64,000 nucleotides of DNA from Pseudomonas sp. NFR16 (lineage in GTDB: Bacteria; Pseudomonadota; Gammaproteobacteria; Pseudomonadales; Pseudomonadaceae). The notes under the pieces were generated by a model. That model searched no databases and had not been told where the DNA came from. It was given only the letters and a program-made list of their open reading frames with translations. The stretch covers positions 441,156 through 505,155 of the forward strand of contig NZ_FNYJ01000004.1 in assembly GCF_900108875.1 (NCBI RefSeq), read 5' to 3'. Below, piece after piece: positions 52,842-64,000 of this stretch; the stretch's first letter is position 1; the number at the start of each line of letters is the position of its first letter. Both the position numbers and the translations under genes were made by a program.

Positions 52842-53732
52842 TCATCCGGCCTTGCGCGTCACCAGCTCGATGAAGGCCTTGGCCATCGGCGATTTCTGTT
52901 CCCGGCGTTGCACCAGCCAGACCGCCGACGTGGCGTCCGGGTCGAGCAAAGTCCTGTACACCACACCGTCGATGCGCATGCGCTGATACGAGGCCGGCAG
53001 GACGGTGACTCCCAGCCCTGCCGCCACCAGCCCGATGATGGTCATCGCTTCGCCTGCTTCCTGCGTGAACAAAGGACTGAAGCCTGCCTCTCGAGCAAGA
53101 CTCAGCAACTGCGCGTACAGCCCGCTGCCGTAGGTACGTGGGAAAAACACGAAGGGCTCGCTCGCCAGCTCCCTGAGGTGGATGCCCTCAGCGCTGCCCT
53201 CGGCCAGCGGATGATCGGAGCGCAGAATCGCCACCAGCGGCTCGCGCAACAATTCGACCGCAACCAGTGAGTCCGGCAACGGCAATGGCCGCATGATGCC
53301 CACTTGCATCGACTCTTCTTCCAGTCGCTCCGCGACCTCCTTGCTGCTCATTTCCTGCAACGCCAAGTGCACGGCGGGGTAACGCTGGCGAAAGGCAAAG
53401 ATGGCCTTGGGGATGCTCGAGGTGAAAGGTGCCGACGCGGTAAAGCCGATTTTGAGCTCGCCCAGCTCACCGAGTTGCGCTCTTCGCGCGACGTCAGAGG
53501 CCTTTTCGACCTGCGCCAGCACCAGGCGCGCCTCATCGAGGAACAGTCGGCCGGCTTCGCTGAGCGCCACGCGTCGATTGGTACGCTCGAACAGACGCGC
53601 CCCCAGCTCCTGCTCAAGTGCCTGAATCTGCTGGCTGAGGGGCGGCTGCGAGATTCCGAGGGATTCAGCGGCGCGGCCGAAATGCAGTTCTTCAGCCACC
53701 GCGATGAAGTAGCGCAGATGACGTAATTCCAT
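52842..53732 (-). CDS. LysR-family transcriptional regulator
   Basis: This 296-residue LysR regulator has an N-terminal helix-turn-helix (MELRHLRYFIAVAEELHFGRAAESLGISQPPLSQQIQALE, about 1-40) and a type-2 periplasmic-binding-like effector domain (about 90-290). It is divergent from the MFS gene that starts 117 bases away, the classical layout for a LysR protein controlling its neighbour. The inducer is unknown. Confidence 0.9.
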   Translation of the reverse strand: MELRHLRYFIAVAEELHFGRAAESLGISQPPLSQQIQALEQELGARLFERTNRRVALSEAGRLFLDEARLVLAQVEKASDVARRAQLGELGELKIGFTASAPFTSSIPKAIFAFRQRYPAVHLALQEMSSKEVAERLEEESMQVGIMRPLPLPDSLVAVELLREPLVAILRSDHPLAEGSAEGIHLRELASEPFVFFPRTYGSGLYAQLLSLAREAGFSPLFTQEAGEAMTIIGLVAAGLGVTVLPASYQRMRIDGVVYRTLLDPDATSAVWLVQRREQKSPMAKAFIELVTRKAG

Positions 53733-53849
53733 GACGTTCCAATTAGGTCGTAGAAGCTATCAAACAGGTCGAACAATATATTGGAAAGGATCGTTAGCCG
53801 GCTATATGCTTTTTCCCATCGCCGCACTGCTCCCCTTTTGAGGTCACCT

Positions 53850-55118
53850 GTGAATACTGCTGCATCTCCCACCGCGCCCGCGTCTGAGGTCATCGAAGCC
53901 GCCATCCCGCTCGGCGACTCCTACATTGAAAAAGACACTCCCGCGTTCATTCGCACCGTACTGGCACTGTTTTCCGGCGGCTTTGCGACGTTCGCCCTGC
54001 TCTATTGCGTCCAGCCGATGATGCCAGTGCTGTCTCGCGACTTTTCAATCAATGCTGCGCAGAGCAGCATGATTCTCTCCGTATCCACCGCGATGCTCGC
54101 CATCGGTCTGCTGATCACCGGACCCATCTCTGACCGGCTGGGGCGCAAGTCAGTGATGGTCTTCTCGTTGTTTTCGGCGGCGATTTTCACCATCGCCAGC
54201 GCGATCATGCCGACCTGGGAAGGCGTGCTGTTCATGCGCGCGCTGGTCGGATTATCGTTGAGCGGGCTGGCTGCCGTGGCAATGACCTACCTGAGCGAAG
54301 AAATTCATCCGCAACACATCGGCCTGGCGATGGGCCTGTACATCGGAGGCAACGCGATTGGCGGCATGAGCGGTCGCGTGATCACCGGCGTATTGAGCGA
54401 TTTCGTCAGCTGGCATGCATCGCTGTCGATCATGGGCGTCATCGCGCTGGCGGCCGCCTGTGTGTTCTGGAAGATTCTGCCGCCGTCGCGCAATTTCCGT
54501 GCTCGTCCACTCAACGGCCGCAATCTGATGGACGGCTTCCTCTTGCAGTTTCGCGATGCCGGCCTGCCGTGGCTGTTCCTGGAGGGCTTCCTGTTAATGG
54601 GCGCCTTCGTCACGCTGTTCAACTACATCGGCTACCGCCTGCTCGCAGACCCGTACAACCTGAGTCAGGCGGTCGTTGGCCTGTTCTCTGTCGTGTACCT
54701 GTCGGGCATCTACAGCTCCGCGAAAATCGGTGCGCTTGCCGATCAACTGGGGCGCCGCAACGTGCTGTGGGCCGTGATTCTGTTGATGCTCGTCGGCGTG
54801 ACGCTCACCCTCTTCAGCCCGTTGGCGATTGTCATCGTCGGCGTGTTGATGTTCACCTTCGGGTTCTTTGGCGCTCACTCCGTCGCCAGCAGCTGGATCG
54901 GCCGCCGCGCCATCAAGGCCAAGGGCCAGGCATCATCGCTGTATCTGTTCAGCTACTACGTCGGCTCAAGCGTGGCCGGCACCGGCGGCGGCGTCTTTTG
55001 GCATTATGCGGGCTGGAATGGCATCGGCATCTTCATTGGCATCCTGCTGCTGGTTGCCTTGGGCGCCGCGCTGAAACTCGCGAAAGTCCCACCATTGGCA
55101 GTGAACGTGAAGGTTTGA
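53850..55118 (+). CDS. MFS transporter of the YnfM type
   Basis: This 422-residue 12-helix major facilitator transporter has motif A in LITGPISDRLGRKSVMVFSL and a second copy in KIGALADQLGRRNVLWAVIL. It resembles YnfM-type putative arabinose/drug exporters. The GTG at 53850 is chosen because GAGG lies six bases upstream and it removes a non-family N-terminal prefix. Probably regulated by the divergent LysR gene. Confidence 0.85.
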   Translation: MNTAASPTAPASEVIEAAIPLGDSYIEKDTPAFIRTVLALFSGGFATFALLYCVQPMMPVLSRDFSINAAQSSMILSVSTAMLAIGLLITGPISDRLGRKSVMVFSLFSAAIFTIASAIMPTWEGVLFMRALVGLSLSGLAAVAMTYLSEEIHPQHIGLAMGLYIGGNAIGGMSGRVITGVLSDFVSWHASLSIMGVIALAAACVFWKILPPSRNFRARPLNGRNLMDGFLLQFRDAGLPWLFLEGFLLMGAFVTLFNYIGYRLLADPYNLSQAVVGLFSVVYLSGIYSSAKIGALADQLGRRNVLWAVILLMLVGVTLTLFSPLAIVIVGVLMFTFGFFGAHSVASSWIGRRAIKAKGQASSLYLFSYYVGSSVAGTGGGVFWHYAGWNGIGIFIGILLLVALGAALKLAKVPPLAVNVKV

Positions 55119-55177
55119 CCGTGCTCGTACAAAACCTGGCTTCGTTTCACATCGTCAGCGTCTACATTGCCTGACAG

Positions 55178-55206
55178 TAAAGCGTGAACAGTGGATTCAC
55201 GCTTTA
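55178..55206. repeat. Perfect palindromic hairpin after the MFS gene
   Basis: TAAAGCGTGAA (55178-55188) and TTCACGCTTTA (55196-55206) give an 11-pair perfect stem with a 7-base loop. No T-run follows, so it is either a non-canonical terminator for the MFS transcript or a protein-binding palindrome. Confidence 0.6.
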
Positions 55207-55285
55207 ACTGCCATGACGATCTCGACGACCACTGACAGGATTCACACGCTGAAAAAATTCGAAGCAGCGTGACCACGCCGAAATA

Positions 55286-55312
55286 AAAACGCCCGGCAAG
55301 TCCGGGCGTTTT
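55286..55312. terminator. Bidirectional terminator between the MFS gene and hemE
   Basis: AAAACGCCCGG (55286-55296) and CCGGGCGTTTT (55302-55312) form an 11-pair stem with a 5-base loop, flanked by A and T runs. It is 19 bases past the hemE stop on the minus strand. Confidence 0.92.
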
Positions 55313-55330
55313 ATATGTGGGGTTCAGCGC

Positions 55331-56395
55331 TTACTGGTGGTATTTCGCTGACATCTCGTGCACGGCTTCGATGAAGGCACCGGCGTTGGCAGGGTCGACC
55401 TCAGGCGTGATGCCGTGGCCGAGGTTGAAGACGTGGCCAGTGCCGCTGCCGTAGCTGGCGAGGATGTTCGAGACTTCCTGGCGAATGGCCTCCGGACGCG
55501 CATACAGAACGGTCGGGTCCATGTTGCCTTGCAGTGCGACTTTGCCGCCCACGCGACGACGGGCTTCGCCGATGTCACAGGTCCAATCCAGACCCAACGC
55601 ATCTGCGCCAGCGTCGGCGATGCTTTCCAGCCACAGGCCGCCGCCTTTGGTGAAGAGAATCACTGGCACCTTGCGCCCGTCGTGCTCACGGATCAGGCCG
55701 TTGACGATCTTGCGCATGTAGGCCAGGGAAAACTCCTGATACGCCGCCGCCGAGAGACTGCCACCCCAGCTGTCGAAGATCTGCACGGCTTGCGCGCCCG
55801 CGAGGATCTGGCCGTTCAGGTAAGCGGTGACTGACTGCGCCAGCTTGTCCAGCAACAGGTGCATGGCCTGCGGATTGTCGTAAAGCATGGCCTTGGACTT
55901 ACGGAAGTCCTTGGACGAGCCGCCTTCGACCATATAAGTCGCCAGTGTCCACGGGCTGCCCGAGAAGCCGATCAACGGTACGCGGCCATTGAGTTCGCGG
56001 CGAATGGTACTGACCGCATCCATGACGTAGCCCAGGTCTTTCTGCGGATCCGGAATCGGCAGCGCCTCGATATCAGCCAGCGTGGTGACAGTTTTCTTGA
56101 AGCGCGGCCCTTCGCCCGTTTCGAAATACAGGCCCAGGCCCATCGCATCGGGAACAGTGAGGATGTCAGAAAACAGAATTGCCGCGTCCAGCGGGTAACG
56201 CTCCAGCGGTTGCAGGGTCACCTCACAGGCGAACGCCGGATTCATGCACAGGCTCATGAAGTCCCCGGCCTTGGCGCGGCTGGCGCGGTATTCCGGAAGG
56301 TAGCGACCCGCCTGACGCATCATCCATACCGGCGTGACGTCTACGGGTTGCTTGAGCAGGGCGCGAAGGAAACGGTCGTTCTTCAGGGCAATCAT
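55331..56395 (-). CDS. hemE: Uroporphyrinogen decarboxylase HemE
   Basis: This 354-residue enzyme decarboxylates the four acetates of uroporphyrinogen III to give coproporphyrinogen III in haem synthesis. Signatures are PVWMMRQAGRYLPEYR (near residues 21-36, substrate-binding Arg), the catalytic Asp region ILFSDILTVPDAMG, and GFSGSPWTLATYMVEGG. Length matches E. coli (354). The start is the ATG at 56395. It lies downstream of gltBD but is separated by a strong terminator. Confidence 0.96.
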   Translation of the reverse strand: MIALKNDRFLRALLKQPVDVTPVWMMRQAGRYLPEYRASRAKAGDFMSLCMNPAFACEVTLQPLERYPLDAAILFSDILTVPDAMGLGLYFETGEGPRFKKTVTTLADIEALPIPDPQKDLGYVMDAVSTIRRELNGRVPLIGFSGSPWTLATYMVEGGSSKDFRKSKAMLYDNPQAMHLLLDKLAQSVTAYLNGQILAGAQAVQIFDSWGGSLSAAAYQEFSLAYMRKIVNGLIREHDGRKVPVILFTKGGGLWLESIADAGADALGLDWTCDIGEARRRVGGKVALQGNMDPTVLYARPEAIRQEVSNILASYGSGTGHVFNLGHGITPEVDPANAGAFIEAVHEMSAKYHQ

Positions 56396-56442
56396 GTCGG
56401 CATCCGGAAAAAAAGTGCGGGCATTTTCTCAGACACCAACGC

Positions 56443-56474
56443 AAAAGGCACGGTCAGTACCGTGCCTTTTATTT
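56443..56474. terminator. Terminator of the gltBD operon
   Basis: AAAAGGCACGGT (56443-56454) and ACCGTGCCTTTT (56459-56470) form a 12-pair stem with a 4-base loop and T/A-rich flanks on both sides, so it works in either direction. It separates gltD from hemE. Confidence 0.92.
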
Positions 56475-56500
56475 ATCGGGTCGATTTGTCGCATGGGGCC

Positions 56501-56580
56501 AGCCACAAGCGGCAAGCTTCAAGCCACAAGCAGAAGCAATACGCGCACGGCTTGCAGCTTGTGGCTTGCAGCTCGAAGCT
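56501..56580. repeat. Inverted repeat of the AGCCACAAGC/GCTTGTGGCT family
   Basis: AGCCACAAGCGGCAAGCTTCAAGCCACAAGC and the opposing GCTTGCAGCTTGTGGCTTGCAGCTCGAAGCT. A related single unit (GCGGCTTGAAGCTTGTAGCTTGCCG) is at about 58096-58122, in the gltB-gltD gap. This is a separate intergenic repeat family common in Pseudomonas. Confidence 0.75.
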
Positions 56581-56587
56581 GCCGTGT

Positions 56588-58006
56588 TTACACGCCCAGG
56601 TAATCCAGAATCCCTTCAGCCGCATTGCGGCCTTCGAAGATGGCAGTCACCACCAGATCGGAACCGCGGACCATGTCGCCACCGGCGAAGATCTTAGGGT
56701 TGCTGGTCTGGTGCTTGAACTTTCCTTGCTCCGGCGCTACCACGCGGCCCTGGCTGTCAGTCTCGATGCTGTGCTGCTCGAACCACGACGCCGGGCTTGG
56801 GCGGAAGCCGAAAGCGATGACCACGGCATCAGCCGGGATGATCTCTTCGGAGCCTGGAATCGGCTCAGGGCTGCGGCGACCGCGCGCGTCGGGGTCACCC
56901 AGACGCGTCTCGACAACCTTCACGCCCTCGACCTTGTCTTCACCGACAATGGCGATGGGCTGGCGGTTGTAGAGGAATTTCACGCCTTCTTCCTTGGCGT
57001 TCTTCACTTCCTTACGCGAGCCCGGCATGTTTTCTTCGTCACGACGGTACGCGCAGGTGACCGACTTGGCGCCCTGACGGATCGACGTGCGGTTGCAGTC
57101 CATCGCGGTGTCGCCACCGCCCAGTACAACAACCTTTTTGCCCTTCATGTCCACGAACGCTTCCGGCGTTTTTTCAAAACCCAGGTTGCGATTGACGTTG
57201 GCGATCAGGAAATCCAGCGCGTCGTGCACGCCCGGAAGGTCTTCACCCGGGAAGCCGCCCTTCATGTAGGTGTAGGTGCCCATGCCCATGAAAACGGCAT
57301 CGTACTCTTCCAGCAACTGGTCGACGGTGACGTCTTTGCCGACCTCGGTATTGAGGCGGAACTCGATACCCATGCCGGTGAACACTTCACGACGGTTGCT
57401 CAGCACGCTCTTCTCGAGCTTGAACTCCGGGATACCGAATGTCAGCAGACCGCCGATCTCGGGGTTCTTGTCGAACACGACCGGGGTCACGCCGCCGCGC
57501 ACCAGTACATCGGCGCAGCCCAGACCCGCAGGGCCGGCACCGATGATCGCAACGCGCTTGCCAGTCGGTACGACACGGGACATGTCCGGACGCCAGCCCA
57601 TGGCGAACGCAGTATCGGTGATGTACTTCTCCACCGAACCGATGGTGACCGCGCCAAAACCGTCGTTCAGCGTGCACGCGCCCTCACACAGGCGGTCCTG
57701 CGGGCACACGCGACCGCAGACTTCCGGCAGGGTGTTGGTCTGGTGCGACAGCTCGGCAGCCGCAAGGATGTTGCCTTCGGACACCAGCTTGAGCCAGTTG
57801 GGAATGAAGTTGTGCACTGGGCACTTCCATTCACAGTACGGGTTACCGCAACCCAGGCAGCGGTGGGCCTGATCGGCCGATTGCTGGGGTTTGAAGGGTT
57901 CGTAGATTTCCACGAACTCTTTCTTGCGTTGCCGCAACAGTTTCTTCTTCGGGTCTTTACGCCCGACATCGATGAACTGGAAGTCGTTACTCAGACGTTC
58001 AGCCAT
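56588..58006 (-). CDS. gltD: Glutamate synthase small subunit GltD
   Basis: This 472-residue subunit passes NADPH electrons through FAD and 4Fe-4S clusters to GltB. The N-terminal cysteine clusters are CLGCGNPYCEWKCPVHN and VCGRVCPQDRLCEGAC. The FAD motif is VAIIGAGPAGLGCAD and the NADPH motif VVVLGGGDTAMDC. Length equals E. coli (472). The start at the ATG at 58006 has GAGG nine bases upstream. It is 120 bases after gltB, in the same operon. Confidence 0.96.
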   Translation of the reverse strand: MAERLSNDFQFIDVGRKDPKKKLLRQRKKEFVEIYEPFKPQQSADQAHRCLGCGNPYCEWKCPVHNFIPNWLKLVSEGNILAAAELSHQTNTLPEVCGRVCPQDRLCEGACTLNDGFGAVTIGSVEKYITDTAFAMGWRPDMSRVVPTGKRVAIIGAGPAGLGCADVLVRGGVTPVVFDKNPEIGGLLTFGIPEFKLEKSVLSNRREVFTGMGIEFRLNTEVGKDVTVDQLLEEYDAVFMGMGTYTYMKGGFPGEDLPGVHDALDFLIANVNRNLGFEKTPEAFVDMKGKKVVVLGGGDTAMDCNRTSIRQGAKSVTCAYRRDEENMPGSRKEVKNAKEEGVKFLYNRQPIAIVGEDKVEGVKVVETRLGDPDARGRRSPEPIPGSEEIIPADAVVIAFGFRPSPASWFEQHSIETDSQGRVVAPEQGKFKHQTSNPKIFAGGDMVRGSDLVVTAIFEGRNAAEGILDYLGV

Positions 58007-58126
58007 TCTCTAGAACCTCTACACAACAGCCGCAGGTCACACACCTGCAGCCGTAAGAACCATGTTCGCAGGCAAATCACGCACTGCCGTTAACTTGCGG
58101 CTTGAAGCTTGTAGCTTGCCGTTGCT

Positions 58127-62572
<4,446 letters not shown>

Positions 62573-62681
62573 AGACACATTCTCACCAGGCTGCCTCTTA
62601 TCGAGACAAATTTCTTTTCAATTCAACCATTTACCGTCCACGCTGAACGTACGCCAGCTTTGCGGGAGCAAAAGGGAGGTC

Positions 62682-62736
62682 ATTGTACACACCGACACAA
62701 AACCTCACAAATTTGGCGACGAAACGTCGCAAATTT
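62682..62736 (-). promoter_or_regulatory. gltB promoter with an adjoining inverted repeat
   Basis: On the minus strand, -35 TTGTGA (62705-62710) and -10 TACAAT (62682-62687) are separated by exactly 17 bases, with a predicted start near 62675. Overlapping the -35 on its upstream side is an inverted repeat, AAATTTGGCGACG / CGTCGCAAATTT (62709-62736), perfect except for one extra G, with a 3-base centre. Its position suits a transcription factor that controls gltBD. The remaining gap (62737-62968) shows nothing definite. Confidence 0.7.
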
Positions 62737-62968
62737 ATGTCGCATTCATGAAAGGTTTTAAAACGATTCTCGTGCTAGCCAGAGCTTTGTTGCGAGTCTG
62801 ACCAATGAGAGCCCGAAGTTCAATACGCGCCTGAGACGCAGACGCCGCAAGGCGCGCTGCTCATTGGCAGCACGCTCATGCGTGATATTCGGGAGTGCGA
62901 TGCGAGCGACCTGGATAAGGTCCGGGCATGCAAGGCGGGTGAGCGTTACATGCCTGTCTGCTGCGTCA

Positions 62969-64000
62969 TCAGCGAGCTGCGGCCAGTTCCTGTTGGATAC
63001 TGCCGACAGTGCGAGGCCAAGGTTTACCAGCCTGAACCTTCGCTGGCAAGACCTTGATAGCGGCGAGGGCAGCGTTGCGGTCCGCAAAACTGCCGTAAGT
63101 CACCACATACAGCGGCTTGCCCTGCAGGGTTTTCTTGAAATAACGATACTCGGCGCCCTGCTCTTTGACATAGCTCTGCGCCGTGGCTTCAGAGCTTGTG
63201 CCCAGGATCTGCACGACGTAATGCGTCGGGGCCTGACCGGCGTACCAGGTGCCACCGGCAGACGCGGAGGCCGCTGCGGCAGGCTTGGCGCCCGGGGTCG
63301 GCGCTGGCTTGGCGGTCGCGACCTGAGTCGGCGCAGGTGCAGGCTTCGCCGCAGGCGCAGGTGCTGGAGCCGGTTTGGCGGCTGGCGCAGGGCGCGGCGT
63401 AGGCACCGGCGTCTGGGCCATCTGCGGCGCAGGACCCGCCGCAGCGCCCGCAGGCGGAGCGGTGGTGGTGACGGTCGGCGGCTGCAGCGACTGGTTAGCG
63501 GCTGGACCGCCATCTTCTCCATCGCCCTCACCCGAGCCGGCCGCTTCGGCCAGAGGACCGCGCATCACCGGCTGGGAGTTACCGACCAACGGTAGCGGCA
63601 TCGGCTGCGAATTACCGGCGAATTCAATCGCCGGACCGCCGTTGTTCGATTGCTGAGCAGGCGCCTGGCCTTGACCCAGCGGCAGTTGTGCCTGGGAGTT
63701 TGCGGGCGCTGTCGCCGGTGCATTGTTACGACCTGGAATCAACCACGCCGCCAATACCGCTGCGACAACAACCCCACCCAAAGCCAACACGTGTTTCTTA
63801 GGCATTTTGAACCCCATACTTGGACGCTTGACCGCAGAGCGGCTGGCGATCATGGCTTCGATCATCGAATCGCGCGCGACCTGGTTGATCGCGCCCGGCC
63901 ATCCATTGGATTGTTCGTGAATATCGGCGATCTGTTCGGCGCTGAATACTTCGATGCCTTGACCGGCTCCCTCCAGCCGCTGAGCCAGATACTCACGGGT
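62969..64000 (-). CDS. ExeA-like AAA ATPase with C-terminal SPOR domain (5' end beyond window)
   Basis: The last 343 residues are visible, and the frame stays open to the window edge. The first part (residues before position 63865) reads TREYLAQRLEGAG...IEVFSAEQIADIHEQSNGWPGAINQVA, the end of an ExeA/DamX-type AAA module. A membrane helix follows (HVLALGGVVVAAVLAAWLIPG), then a Gln/Pro/Ala-rich linker with PAPAAKP repeats and a SPOR domain (from about YAGQAPTHYVVQILGTSS) that should bind denuded septal peptidoglycan. The gene likely corresponds to P. aeruginosa PA5037 upstream of gltB. The protein would link a cytoplasmic ATPase to septal wall; the true start lies outside the window. Confidence 0.85.
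   Translation of the reverse strand, partial: TREYLAQRLEGAGQGIEVFSAEQIADIHEQSNGWPGAINQVARDSMIEAMIASRSAVKRPSMGFKMPKKHVLALGGVVVAAVLAAWLIPGRNNAPATAPANSQAQLPLGQGQAPAQQSNNGGPAIEFAGNSQPMPLPLVGNSQPVMRGPLAEAAGSGEGDGEDGGPAANQSLQPPTVTTTAPPAGAAAGPAPQMAQTPVPTPRPAPAAKPAPAPAPAAKPAPAPTQVATAKPAPTPGAKPAAAASASAGGTWYAGQAPTHYVVQILGTSSEATAQSYVKEQGAEYRYFKKTLQGKPLYVVTYGSFADRNAALAAIKVLPAKVQAGKPWPRTVGSIQQELAAAR

Overview
The window is about 64 kb of a high-GC chromosome from a Pseudomonas, most likely the P. fluorescens/P. syringae side of the genus. The evidence is gene content and order (gbdR, sdaB, cbcXWV, betIBA; putP/putA; gltBD with an ExeA/SPOR gene upstream) and several families of Pseudomonas-type REP palindromes in the gaps. 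I saw no rRNA, tRNA, insertion sequence, prophage or CRISPR array. Almost all of it is core chromosome. The accessory-looking parts are a large toxin gene (36.6-40.0 kb) and a small type VI effector cassette (49.9-51.2 kb).

Layout. 0-1.6 kb: rlmJ, a probable small RNA or leader attenuator, and a small unknown gene. 1.7-12.9 kb: a choline/glycine betaine block, with the regulator gbdR behind a sigma54-type promoter, serine dehydratase sdaB, the choline ABC transporter cbcXWV, and betIBA, which oxidises choline to glycine betaine under BetI. The products feed glycine betaine demethylation to serine and pyruvate, which explains sdaB here. 13.1-15.9 kb: a TldD/PmbA-type protease pair. 16-25.4 kb: MFS pump MdtD, helicase DbpA, a flavoprotein, YccS, a periplasmic binding protein, ElaA, a winged-helix protein and a YgjP-type metalloprotein. 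25.4-28.6 kb: a REC-PAS-GGDEF-EAL c-di-GMP protein and a PL7 alginate lyase. 28.6-34.5 kb: divergent putP/putA with GTTGCA operator sites. 34.7-36.5 kb: a DmdC-like acyl-CoA dehydrogenase.

36.6-40.0 kb: a 1130-residue protein with a C-terminal TcdA/TcdB-like (GT44-type) glycosyltransferase domain and no evident immunity gene. 40.5-49.8 kb: K+/H+ antiporter, MscK channel, SelO, an unknown protein, an Asp/Glu racemase and thioredoxin 2. 49.9-51.2 kb: PAAR protein, Tlde1-like effector and small membrane protein. 51.2-55.1 kb: orphan ParA, a lipoprotein, and a divergent LysR/MFS pair. 55.3-64 kb: hemE, gltD, gltB, and the 3' part of an ExeA-like ATPase/SPOR gene that runs off the end.

The strongest candidates for something new are the GT44-type toxin, the PAAR-Tlde1-membrane protein cassette (whose effector lacks the expected catalytic histidine), the terminator-bounded RNA upstream of rlmJ, a hairpin that overlaps the selO ribosome binding site, and an inverted repeat abutting the gltB promoter. 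All of this comes from reading the sequence; no database search was run.
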